Source of the DNA: Haloterrigena salina JCM 13891
Lineage (GTDB): Archaea > Halobacteriota > Halobacteria > Halobacteriales > Natrialbaceae
Reading direction: 5' to 3'
Assembly: GCF_000337495.1 (NCBI RefSeq)
Contig: NZ_AOIS01000067.1
Coordinates: forward strand, 211,466-275,465
Length of the DNA: 64,000 nucleotides
Shown here: positions 55,708-63,900 of the stretch, in pieces
How positions within the stretch are numbered: the stretch's first letter is position 1
How the letters are laid out: every line of letters starts with the position of its first letter
Program-made: the position numbers and the translations under genes
Notes under the pieces: generated by a model
The model's database searches: none
What the model was told of the DNA's origin: nothing
Seen by the model: only the letters and a program-made list of their open reading frames with translations

Positions 55708-56067
55708 TTAGTCCTCGCACTCCTCGAGCCACGAGCCGGCCCAACACTCGATCTCGTCGAAGACCGGTTCCAGGGACTCGCCCTTGGGGGTCAGGCTGTA
55801 GTAGGTCGCGATCGGGGCGTCCTCCTCGAGGCGGCGTTCGACGAACCCCATCTCGCCTAAGTCGTCGAGCACACGCGAGAGGGTGCGGGCGTTCGCGCCG
55901 GTCGAGCGCTTGAGTTCGTTGAACCGCTGTTCGCCAGAGAGCAGTTCGTGGAGGACCGCGAGCCGCCACTGGGAGCCGATCTGTTCGAGCGATTCGATGA
56001 CCGGGCAGGCGTTGGGACCGTCGGTCTCGGGCGTCTCGTCGCGGGGTTGGGTCTGGGGCGAAGACAT
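55708..56067 (-). CDS. HxlR-family winged-helix regulator
   Basis: A 119-residue regulator. After a 20-residue tail comes the HxlR core: NACPVIESLEQIGSQWRLAV, LHELLSGEQRFNELKRSTGA with NARTLSRVLDDLGEMGFVERR, and a wing YYSLTPKGESLEPVFDEI. The Cys before PVIESL is the residue used for redox or electrophile sensing in YodB/HypR relatives. Its own promoter has a CTAAC-N5-GTTAG repeat. It is 215 bp upstream of the pirin gene on the same strand and is the most likely binder of the shared palindrome. Confidence 0.9.
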   Translation of the reverse strand: MSSPQTQPRDETPETDGPNACPVIESLEQIGSQWRLAVLHELLSGEQRFNELKRSTGANARTLSRVLDDLGEMGFVERRLEEDAPIATYYSLTPKGESLEPVFDEIECWAGSWLEECED

Positions 56068-56117
56068 TCGCGTCGACTTTCGGCGCGGACCGCTTTAGCA
56101 GTTCGGGTTCGAACCAG

Positions 56118-56132
56118 CTAACACGACGTTAG
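56118..56132. promoter_or_regulatory. Inverted repeat upstream of the HxlR gene
   Basis: CTAAC at 56118-56122 and GTTAG at 56128-56132 with a 5-bp spacer (ACGAC). It is placed about 50 bp before the HxlR start, and could be an autoregulatory site. Confidence 0.4.
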
Positions 56133-56484
56133 TAGATTCGGCGAGTACACTACTATACACGCCGCTGACACGACGAACAGTCGGTCGACGAATGAATCGC
56201 TGCGAAGGCGACTGATGGGGACCGGGTCGTTCACCCGAGTGACCGCACCGCTACGCTCCCGGCCGGCGAGAGCGAGTTCGATCGCGCCAGGCCGAACGGG
56301 GCGACTTACGGGGAGTCTCTACGCGCGAATCCGCGACCAGTTCGGCCTCAAGGGACCAGCGTACCGATAGTCGGCAAACCGTGATATACGTCTGTGAAAT
56401 GGCTACTGGGGTTCCGACCAGTTTCAGGTGATGTCCGGCGAGTTGCGTTGAACCGGAGCACGAGTCAGGCGTGGTCCCACTGGA

Positions 56485-56498
56485 TTAGGCTCGCCTAA
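56485..56498. promoter_or_regulatory. Iron box 1 (SirR/DtxR type)
   Basis: TTAGGCTCGCCTAA is a perfect 14-bp palindrome. It resembles the DtxR-family sites upstream of iron uptake genes in haloarchaea. It is the distal of two boxes. Confidence 0.7.
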
Positions 56499-56519
56499 AA
56501 CCGAATCGTATTAGTTCTT

Positions 56520-56533
56520 TTAGGCCAGCCGAA
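56520..56533. promoter_or_regulatory. Iron box 2 (SirR/DtxR type)
   Basis: TTAGGCCAGCCGAA is the same palindrome with one mismatched arm base. Its centre is 35 bp from box 1, and it lies 6 bp before the start codon, over the likely transcription start. Binding here should block initiation. Confidence 0.65.
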
Positions 56534-56538
56534 ACCAC

Positions 56539-57693
56539 ATGGCAAACGACGCCAGCAAAGACGGGGCACTGACGCGGCGCGATTACATGACGTACGGCGG
56601 TGCGGTCGTCGGCGGAGGCCTGCTCGCGGGTTGTATCGGCAACGGCGACGGACCGTCCAAATCCGATGGCTCCTACACGGTGACGATGGATCCGATGGGC
56701 GAGGTCACATTTGACGAGGCGCCGGAGACCTGGATGTCGTTCCTCAGTACGTACGGTGACATGGGAATCGCGCTCGGCAAGGCCGACGGGTTGCAGGGAC
56801 TCTGGGATCCGTCGAACTACCCCGAGTTCGTCTACGACTACTTGCCGGGCGTCGACGTCTCCCTCGACGTCCCGAAGATCGCGGGCGACAGTGGGTTCGA
56901 CAAGGAGGTCTTCTACGAACTCGATTGTGATGTCCACCTGGTCGATCCGAACTGGCTTGGCGTTCTTTCCGACGACTGGACGGACGATGACATCGACGAG
57001 ATCAGTAGTCAAGTCGCCCCCTTCTTGGGGAACTACATCCGCCGACGCGGCGACGAGTGGCATGACTATCGCTACTACTCGCTGTACGAGGCGTTCGAGA
57101 TCGTGGCCGACGCGTTCCGCGAATCGGAACGGTATGATGCGTACCGAACGGTCCACGACGAGATGCGGTCGACGATCCAGTCGACGCTGCCGCCGACCGA
57201 CGAGCGACCCACAGTTGGCCTCCTCTCGGTCAACTCCGACTTCGAGAAGGGATCGTTCTACGCCTACCCGCTCCAGTCGGGCAACAATCACAAACAGTAC
57301 CGCGACCTCGAGATGCAGGGTGCCTTCGACGAGCACATCGACGGCAGTTACGCCAACTGGGACTACGAACAACTGCTGGAGGTCGATCCCGACGCGATCG
57401 TGTTCCAGTACGGGCTCACGCACGTCTCGACCGAGGAGTTCGAGGCCCTGATGGAGACGATGCGCGACGACCCGACCGGAACACAGTTGAGCGCCGTGCA
57501 GAACGACCGCCTCTATCGCGGCGGCGGCTCTTACCAGGGACCGATCGTCAACCTCTTCCAGACCGAGGCCGCGGCGCGACAGTTCTATCCCGATTCGTTC
57601 GGCGAGTGGAACGGACTCGAGACGCTGCGGGACGAGTCGTTAACGCTGTTCGACCGCCAGCGCATCGCGGACATCATCAACGGCGATAGCTAA
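56539..57693 (+). CDS. Iron-siderophore ABC transporter substrate-binding lipoprotein
   Basis: A 384-residue exported protein. The Tat signal is TRRDYMTYGGAVVGGGLLAGC with lipobox Cys. The class III binding-protein fold follows, with EVTFDEAPETWMSFLSTYGD, ALGKADGLQGLWDP and DYEQLLEVDPDAIVFQYGLT. It should bring Fe3+-siderophore to a permease, but no permease or ATPase gene is adjacent, so it is an orphan subunit. Two iron boxes over the promoter indicate repression by a SirR/DtxR-type protein when iron is plentiful. Confidence 0.88.
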   Translation: MANDASKDGALTRRDYMTYGGAVVGGGLLAGCIGNGDGPSKSDGSYTVTMDPMGEVTFDEAPETWMSFLSTYGDMGIALGKADGLQGLWDPSNYPEFVYDYLPGVDVSLDVPKIAGDSGFDKEVFYELDCDVHLVDPNWLGVLSDDWTDDDIDEISSQVAPFLGNYIRRRGDEWHDYRYYSLYEAFEIVADAFRESERYDAYRTVHDEMRSTIQSTLPPTDERPTVGLLSVNSDFEKGSFYAYPLQSGNNHKQYRDLEMQGAFDEHIDGSYANWDYEQLLEVDPDAIVFQYGLTHVSTEEFEALMETMRDDPTGTQLSAVQNDRLYRGGGSYQGPIVNLFQTEAAARQFYPDSFGEWNGLETLRDESLTLFDRQRIADIINGDS

Positions 57694-58095
57694 CGGTGGG
57701 GTCGTCGAAGCTCGTCACGCTCTCTTCACAGACGCAACGTTACGCTGAAAGGGCCGCTCGCTCCCGCGAGTCGTTGCGGGTGCAGCGCTTGCATCTCGAT
57801 CGGAGTGCTAACGCCTCCGTCTCTACTGAACGCGAGTTTCAGGCCCGATACCGAATAAAGAGACTGTATTACCAACTACCGTGAGCGTCTCCACGATAGT
57901 CGGCAGGTTGTTTCTGTCAGCCACTGACGGTCTCGAGGGACCGGCTGAATCAAAACGGCTCGCCGCCGGTGGCATCTGAAGAGATTATCCCGCTTGACCA
58001 CCGAGACCCTGTATGCAGTGGTGCGACCAGCCGACGAGATCGTCCGGGAGCGAGTATATGAGGGCCTGGAACCGAAGCCCGAAGGGGAACCTGGC
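57694..58095. other. Intergenic region before rnhA
   Basis: No gene, RNA or repeat is supported. GTATATGA near 58053 is a promoter candidate for rnhA. The left 200 bp has a more even base composition and could be decayed sequence. Confidence 0.5.
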
Positions 58096-58749
58096 ATGAC
58101 CGACGATCCCCTCCCAGCCGAACACCTCTCGCCGCTCGCCGCGCTCGTCGACGAAGTACTCGCGGACGTCGGCTACGAGGTGGCGGCCGCCACCGACGTC
58201 ATCGACGACGCCGTCCCCGGCTACGGCGGTCTCTTCGACCCCGAGACCTCCTCGGACGAGCTGCGTTCCGCGCTCGAGAGCCTGCTGGAGTCGGGACTCA
58301 CCCGGCCATCCGTCCCCGAGTCGACGAGCGACGCGTTCGTCCTCTACGTCGACGGCAGTTCGCGCGGTAACCCCGGTCCCGCAGGTGCGGGCGCCGTCAT
58401 CATGGACGCCGCGGAGGACCAACTCGCCCGTCTCGGCCGCCCCGTCGGCTCCCGGACGGGGAACAACACCGCCGAATACGTCGCCCTCCAACTCGGGCTC
58501 TCCGAACTGTTGGCTCGCTACGAGCCGCGCAGGGTGGAAGTGCGCATCGATTCGATGACGGTCATCCGAGACGTCTGGGGCGGCGACGACCCGACGGAGC
58601 CGGGCGTCGAGACGTACAGCGAGGCCGTCGCGGCGGCGCTGGCGAGCGTTCCGGAACACCGGTACACGCATCTGGCCGACAGCGACCCGAACCCCGCCGA
58701 CGCGTTGGCGACGGTTGGCGCCGATATCGCGGCCTTCGGACCGGGGTAG
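58096..58749 (+). CDS. rnhA: Ribonuclease HI
   Basis: A 217-residue haloarchaeal RNase HI, which cuts the RNA strand of RNA-DNA hybrids. An N-terminal helical domain of about 75 residues precedes the catalytic fold. Acidic residues: Asp in LYVDGSSRGNPG, Glu in NNTAEYVAL, Asp in RIDSMTVIRD and Asp in NPADALA. The ATG at 58096 is chosen because the TATA-like GTATATG lies upstream and the region before it is not conserved-looking. Confidence 0.92.
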   Translation: MTDDPLPAEHLSPLAALVDEVLADVGYEVAAATDVIDDAVPGYGGLFDPETSSDELRSALESLLESGLTRPSVPESTSDAFVLYVDGSSRGNPGPAGAGAVIMDAAEDQLARLGRPVGSRTGNNTAEYVALQLGLSELLARYEPRRVEVRIDSMTVIRDVWGGDDPTEPGVETYSEAVAAALASVPEHRYTHLADSDPNPADALATVGADIAAFGPG

Positions 58750-58844
58750 GAGCGGTACGCCGCTTCCGCTCGGCACGCGATTCGCGGCGGCTATCGGTGA
58801 GATCGGTTCCCGCTCCGTCACCGACTCGACCCCTACCGAACGGG

Positions 58845-59282
58845 TCACCCCTCGTTCGATTCGGCGACGCGATCCTCGAGCAGTCGGTCCTCGAGTCGCT
58901 CGAGCGCGCGCAGACAGACGGGCGCGTAGCCGGTCGCGGTCGGGGGCAGTTCGAAGGCGAGCCGACAGCGGTTCGCGCCGAGGTCGTCGACGCGGTGACT
59001 GGCACCCGGCAGTCCGAGCACGCGCCAGTTCCAGCGCCGTTCGGCGGGGAGGTACGCCGTGACGCGAAACGGAACCCACGCGCCGGGGATCCGAATTCGA
59101 CCGCTCGTGTCGAGTCGGAGCCGTCGCTCGGTCGCCTCGACGCCGGTCACGAGGGGCGACCACTCCGGCCAGCGGGCGGTGTCAACGAGCAGGTCCCACG
59201 CCTCGGATGGGGGTGCGTCGACGACGTGCGAGACCTCGAGTCGCCGGCCGTCGGGCGTTCGCGTCCGCCGGAGACGAGTCAT
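58845..59282 (-). CDS. SRPBCC (START-like) family protein
   Basis: A 145-residue protein of the polyketide-cyclase/START-like fold. It opens MTRLRRTRTPDGRRLEVSHV, then the family pattern VVDAPPSEAWDLLVDTARWPEWSPLV, an Arg-rich strand set and the helix LRALERLEDRLLEDRV. Such proteins bind hydrophobic ligands. No specific function. It converges on rnhA and is divergent from the ABC operon. Confidence 0.85.
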   Translation of the reverse strand: MTRLRRTRTPDGRRLEVSHVVDAPPSEAWDLLVDTARWPEWSPLVTGVEATERRLRLDTSGRIRIPGAWVPFRVTAYLPAERRWNWRVLGLPGASHRVDDLGANRCRLAFELPPTATGYAPVCLRALERLEDRLLEDRVAESNEG

Positions 59283-59379
59283 CGTACACGACGGTACGGC
59301 GGCCTCGACAATGGGGTTTGCCCGGGACCTTCAGGGGCCACTAGACTTTACTGGGGTGGCTCCCTCCCTCGGGTAACGA

Positions 59380-60423
59380 ATGGCGATACTCGAAGTCGAC
59401 TCCCTCCGCAAAGAGTACGGCGGCTTCACGGCCGTCGAAGGCAGCTCTTTTGCAGTCGAGCGCGGCGAGGTGTTCGGCGTCGTCGGTCCCAACGGCGCGG
59501 GCAAGACGACGACGCTGAAGATGCTCGCCGGGCTCATCGAACCGACCGCCGGCGCCGCCGCAGTCGCCGGCCACACCCCCGGCGAACCCGCGATGCAGCG
59601 CCGACTCGGCTTTCTCCCCGAGGAGTCTCCCCTCTACGAGGAGATGACCGCGAACGGCTACCTCGAGTTCTTCGCGGACCTCTACGACGTTCCCGCCGAG
59701 GTCGCCCGCGAACGGATCGATCACACGCTCGAGCGCCTCGATCTGGAACACCGCGATCGACGCCTCGGCAACATGTCGAAGGGGATGAAACGCAAGGTCG
59801 CGATCGCGCGGGCGCTGGTCAACGATCCCGACGTGCTCATCTTCGACGAACCCGCGTCGGGGCTCGATCCGCTCACGACGAACTACATCATCGAATTCAC
59901 GCGCGAACTGAGCGACGAGGGAAAGACGATCATCTTCAGCGCGCACAACCTCTTTCACGTCGAGAGCGTCTGCGACCGGATCGTCATCATGAACGACGGG
60001 CGGATCGTCGCCCGCGGGACCGTCGACGAGATCCGCGACGCCCACGGGGGCACGGAGTACCGCGTCTACGCGACCGTCGACGCCGGCGGCGACCCCGTCG
60101 CGGGCGAACCGGTCGACGATCGTCGCGACGGCGACGCGGCGACCGAGTTCCGCCACGTCGTCGGCGACATGGCCGCCGTCGAGGCCGTCCGCGAGACCGT
60201 CGAGGGCGAGGGCGGTCGCGTGACCGATATCCAGACGAAGACGCCCAGCCTGGAGGAGATCTTCCTCGAGGTCGCCAGCGAACCGGCCGGAGACGGCGAC
60301 GGTCTCGCGAGCGGCCGCCCCGACCGGCGAACCGAAACGGACGCCGCGGCGCGGACGGACGACGGAACTCAGCGATCGGACGAGCGAGAGCCCACCGAGG
60401 ACGCGGCGGAGGCGGAGACGTGA
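59380..60423 (+). CDS. ABC transporter ATP-binding protein (ABC-2 export type)
   Basis: A 347-residue ATPase. Walker A is VGPNGAGKTTTLKML, signature LGNMSKGMKRKVAIARAL, Walker B VLIFDEPASGLDPLT and H-loop IFSAHNLFHVESVC. The C-terminal 100 residues are Asp/Arg-rich and disordered. It is a NatA-like ABC-2 ATPase. Its stop overlaps the GTG start of the first permease by four bases, so the three genes form an exporter operon. The substrate is unknown. Confidence 0.95.
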   Translation: MAILEVDSLRKEYGGFTAVEGSSFAVERGEVFGVVGPNGAGKTTTLKMLAGLIEPTAGAAAVAGHTPGEPAMQRRLGFLPEESPLYEEMTANGYLEFFADLYDVPAEVARERIDHTLERLDLEHRDRRLGNMSKGMKRKVAIARALVNDPDVLIFDEPASGLDPLTTNYIIEFTRELSDEGKTIIFSAHNLFHVESVCDRIVIMNDGRIVARGTVDEIRDAHGGTEYRVYATVDAGGDPVAGEPVDDRRDGDAATEFRHVVGDMAAVEAVRETVEGEGGRVTDIQTKTPSLEEIFLEVASEPAGDGDGLASGRPDRRTETDAAARTDDGTQRSDEREPTEDAAEAET

Positions 60424-62345
60424 GCGACGAGACCGACCAGAATCCGGACCGTCGATCGCGGTGTCACCGACTCCGCGGCGCGCTGGCGCGGACGGCTCGG
60501 ATCTCCCGCTGGGAGGTCTCCCGGAGCGCGGGCACCGTCGATCGGAAGACGGTGCTCGTGCTGGCGGCGCTGGCGCTCGTCGTCGGCCTCGTCGGCGTTT
60601 CGGCCGCCGGCGAAGGGGTCGGCCTCGAGGACGAGATCTACGTCGTCGCGGTCGACGAGGACAGCCGGTACCACGACGTCGCCGTCGAGAGCGAGGCGTT
60701 CAGACCGATTCCCCTCGACGAACTCGTGGTCGAGAGCGGCGACGAGGCCAACGCCGACGTGGTGGTGACGCGAAACGGCGAGCTCGCCCGCTACGGACCC
60801 CACGGAGCGGCCGCCCACGACGCGTTCGTCGAGGCAATCGACGCGTACAACGAGGAGCGCTTCCGCCAGGAGGCCAACGAGACGGCGGCCTACCCGGTCC
60901 ACGTCGAACTCGACTATCAGGAGCGCAATTTCGACGGGGAAACCGAGCAGGGCGGACGCGACGGATCGTCGAACGGCGATTCGGACGGCGGGACCGGAAC
61001 CGGTCCGGCCGAGAACGGAACCGGCGACGACTCGACGGCTGACGGAACCGATGGCGAGGGCTCGGGCGACGGCTCCGGCGACGCCGCCGATGGAGACACC
61101 GACGGGACCGATCGAAACGACGGGACTAGCGATGACGGAGACGGTCGGCTGCAGGTGCCGAACATCGGCGGCGCCGGCGGCGCAGTCGACGGAACCGTCG
61201 GACCGCCGGGATCGATTTCGCCGCCGTTTCCCTTCCAGTCGCTGCTGCTCGCGTTCCTGTTCGTCGTCCCGATGAACTTCGTCATCCAGGCCTACGGGAG
61301 CACGATCATGGACGAGCGGGTCAAGCGACGCGGCGAACTGCTGCTCGTCTCGCCGGCCTCGAGACGCGAGATCGTCGCTGGCAAGACGCTACCGTACCTG
61401 CTGGGGCTGGTCGCCGTCGCGGTCGGGATCACCGTCGCGGTCCGGGGCGGCCTCCTCTCGGTCGCCGCGGCGATTCCGATCGCGCTGCTGTTCCTCGCGG
61501 CGACGTTCGCCGGCGCGATGCTCGCCCGCTCGTACAAGGAGCTGACGTTCGTGACGGTCACGATCAGCGTCTTCCTCACGACGTACACGTTCATCCCGGC
61601 GGTGTTCACCGACGTGAACCCGATCGCGCTGATCTCGCCGCTGACGCTGATCGTGACGGATCTGCAGGGCGAGTCGGTCTCTCTCGGTGAGTACGTCTTC
61701 TCGACTGCGCCGTTCTACTGCAGCGCCGCGGTCTGTTTCCTGCTCGGGATCGGCGTCTACCGCGAGGAGGACATGTTCGCCCAGAAGGCGCTCCCGGCGA
61801 AAGTGCTCGACGCGATCGCGAGCCGGCTGCACGGTTACCGGAGCGTCGCCGTCCTGACGGCGCTGTTCATTCCCTTCGTCTTCGCCGGCCAGTTGCTCGC
61901 CGTGGCCCTGCTGTTCGCCGTCCCAGAGCAACTCGCCGTGCCGCTCGTCATCGTCCTCGCGGCAGCTATCGAGGAGGTCGCCAAGAGCGTCCACGTCTAC
62001 GCCGGCTTCGTCCGCTCGCGGTTCGAGGCCTCCCTGCGCGTCGCCGCCGTCCTCGGCGTCTGCTCCGGCGCCGGCTTCTTCGTCGGCGAGAAGCTCACAC
62101 ACGTCGTCCAGTTCGTCGGCCTCCCCGAGTTGACCGTCGGCGCCGCCGCCTTCGGTCCCGAGCTCTCGGGCGATCCGCTGCTGGCCGCGGCGGTCTTCCT
62201 CGCGCCGCTGGTCTTGCACGTCGTGACGGCCGTGATCTCGGCGATCGGCGCGAGTCGCAGTCGGATCGACTACGCGCTCACCGTCGTTCTGGCGACGCTC
62301 GTTCACGCGATCTACAACCTGGGGGTGATCGCCCTTGTCGCGTGA
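60420..62345 (+). CDS. ABC-2 permease fused to a PrsW-like intramembrane protease
   Basis: A 641-residue membrane protein; GTG start overlaps the ATPase stop. A TM helix (TVLVLAALALVVGLVGVSAA) leads to an outside domain of about 190 residues with a Gly/Asp/Ser-rich stretch. ABC-2-type helices follow (FVVPMNFVIQAYGSTIMDER to the Leu-rich LALISPLTLIV). The last 125 residues match PrsW: EEVAK at residues 518-522, GFFVGEK with Glu557, LHVVTAVIS with His600 and VHAIYN with His629 and Asn633. PrsW-type glutamic proteases cut membrane proteins. The fusion suggests export coupled to cleavage, which is inference. Confidence 0.85.
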   Translation: MSDETDQNPDRRSRCHRLRGALARTARISRWEVSRSAGTVDRKTVLVLAALALVVGLVGVSAAGEGVGLEDEIYVVAVDEDSRYHDVAVESEAFRPIPLDELVVESGDEANADVVVTRNGELARYGPHGAAAHDAFVEAIDAYNEERFRQEANETAAYPVHVELDYQERNFDGETEQGGRDGSSNGDSDGGTGTGPAENGTGDDSTADGTDGEGSGDGSGDAADGDTDGTDRNDGTSDDGDGRLQVPNIGGAGGAVDGTVGPPGSISPPFPFQSLLLAFLFVVPMNFVIQAYGSTIMDERVKRRGELLLVSPASRREIVAGKTLPYLLGLVAVAVGITVAVRGGLLSVAAAIPIALLFLAATFAGAMLARSYKELTFVTVTISVFLTTYTFIPAVFTDVNPIALISPLTLIVTDLQGESVSLGEYVFSTAPFYCSAAVCFLLGIGVYREEDMFAQKALPAKVLDAIASRLHGYRSVAVLTALFIPFVFAGQLLAVALLFAVPEQLAVPLVIVLAAAIEEVAKSVHVYAGFVRSRFEASLRVAAVLGVCSGAGFFVGEKLTHVVQFVGLPELTVGAAAFGPELSGDPLLAAAVFLAPLVLHVVTAVISAIGASRSRIDYALTVVLATLVHAIYNLGVIALVA

Positions 62346-63492
62346 TCGCTCGAGCGACGAGTCGACGCCGATCGAGCGCGGACCGAATCCGCCGGAACCG
62401 GCCGGCGACGGCGACTCCCGGTTCTCCCTGCCGTTCGGCCCGCGCTGGGCCGTCGCCCGCCGCGAGCTCGGGTCGCTGCGCTCCGAGAAGACCATCGTCC
62501 TCGCGCTGGCGATCCAGCTGGTCATCGCGGCCTTCTCCTCGTTTCTGGTCGTCGGGCTCGTCTCGCTGTACGATCCGAGCTCCGTTGGCGACTCCGATAA
62601 CCGGGTCGCGATCACCGGTGCCGACGAAGCCGATATCGAACGGCTCAGCCAGCTCGCCAGCGAACAGGACGGTCTCAAGCCGACGGCCGCCGAGTCCAGA
62701 GCCGACGCGTTCGCGGCCTTCGACGAGGGGCAAGTCGCGGCCGTCCTCGAGGTGACCAGGGACGCGGACGGGCGACTGGTCGTCGACGCGACCGTCCCCG
62801 ACGGGGGGCTAGAGACGACGCTGCTGATCGTCCAGCTCCAGGAACTCCTCGAGACCCTCGAGCACGAGGAACGACTCGCTAACGCCGACGCCCTGGAAGC
62901 CCCGCCGCTCGACGTCCCCGACGAGGTCGGCGCGAGCCCGTACCTCGAGTTCACCTACACGATCCTCGTCCCGCTGTTGCTGTTCCTGCCGGTGTTCATC
63001 AGCGGCTCGATCGTCGTCGACTCGCTGATCGAGGAGCGATCCCGCGGGACCCTCGAGTTGCTCCGGGTCAGTCCGCTCTCGCTCGTGGACGTGGCCGACG
63101 CGAAGCTCCTGACGATCGCCGCGCTGGCGCCGGTACAGGCGGTCGCCTGGCTGCTTCTGCTCGCGTTCAACGAGACGGTGATCGCCGCGCCGGCGGCGCT
63201 GATCGTTCTGGTCGCGGCGTTGGCGCTCGCCGTCACCGCGGCCGGGGCGGGCGTCGCGCTCGTCGCCCCCGACAGGCGGCAGGCCCAACTCGCCTACTCC
63301 GGCGGGATCGTCGGCGCGCTGGTGCTGTCCACGTTGCTCCCCGAGCACCCGGCCAACACCGTCGCCAAGTTCGCCATCGGTAGCGCTACGGCGACGACGT
63401 GGCTGTCGCTCGCGACCTACTGTCTCGTCGCGGTCGGCGGCTATCTTGTAGTCAGGCGCGGCATCGGCCGGCTGGCGGCCGACTCCCTGTAG
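62335..63492 (+). CDS. ABC-2 permease, second subunit (NatB-like)
   Basis: A 385-residue protein. The only possible start is TTG at 62335, eleven bases inside the previous gene; a stop lies just upstream in frame. It has an N-terminal Pro/Glu-rich tail, RWAVARRELGSLRSEKTIVLALA, a long extracytoplasmic domain, and ABC-2 helices with FISGSIVVDSLIEERSRGTLELLRVSPLS, the conserved ABC-2 permease sequence. Together with the ATPase and the PrsW-fused permease it makes a complete exporter. Confidence 0.9.
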   Translation: MSRDRSSDESTPIERGPNPPEPAGDGDSRFSLPFGPRWAVARRELGSLRSEKTIVLALAIQLVIAAFSSFLVVGLVSLYDPSSVGDSDNRVAITGADEADIERLSQLASEQDGLKPTAAESRADAFAAFDEGQVAAVLEVTRDADGRLVVDATVPDGGLETTLLIVQLQELLETLEHEERLANADALEAPPLDVPDEVGASPYLEFTYTILVPLLLFLPVFISGSIVVDSLIEERSRGTLELLRVSPLSLVDVADAKLLTIAALAPVQAVAWLLLLAFNETVIAAPAALIVLVAALALAVTAAGAGVALVAPDRRQAQLAYSGGIVGALVLSTLLPEHPANTVAKFAIGSATATTWLSLATYCLVAVGGYLVVRRGIGRLAADSL

Positions 63493-63521
63493 CCGTCGGA
63501 CGCCGAACGGATCGAACTCCG

Positions 63522-63900
63522 TGCGGTGGCGTGCGCTGAGCTGCGGTGAACGAACAGTGAACCGCAGCACGGAGACGCGCGAGGGACGAGGACCGCAGCG
63601 ACCAGCGGGAGCGAGGACCGCAGTCGGTTGGGGAGGGTGGGGAAATCATCGTTGCCACGGTAGTAGTGCGACCGAGTCGATTGGGGCTTCGACGACAGAT
63701 CCCGGCCAATCACACGGACGTCGGTCGAAATCGTCCACTGTAGGTATCGAAGAGTCGTTCAGTGGTACTACCGTGGCAACGGGGAATCGCCGCGCCCTCC
63801 CCAACCGATTCACTCACTCCCTTCGGTTGCTCACTCATCTCTCGCATGATTTTACCCCGCGGTTCACTGTTCGTTCACCGCGGTCCAGTGCGCGCCACCG
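63522..63900. repeat. Nested long inverted repeat of about 380 bp
   Basis: Three pairs of perfect arms nest around one centre: 63543-63565 with 63859-63881 (23 bp), 63624-63637 with 63795-63808 (14 bp) and 63651-63665 with 63766-63780 (15 bp). The DNA between arms is also similar in inverted form, and similarity continues outward to about 63522 and 63900. No protein is coded inside. It may be a mobile-element relic or a MITE-like palindrome. Confidence 0.75.

Larger units (their letters stand above)
56068..56538. other. Intergenic region with HxlR and iron-box promoters
   Basis: No gene is supported in 56150-56480. CTAACACGACGTTAG at 56118-56132 is an imperfectly spaced palindrome near the HxlR promoter. 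The right end holds the iron boxes and the promoter of the siderophore-binding protein. Confidence 0.55.

Noticed and set aside
56103-56116. GGGTTCGAACC, resembling a tRNA T-arm.
   Set aside because: No acceptor stem, D-arm or anticodon arm could be placed around it.
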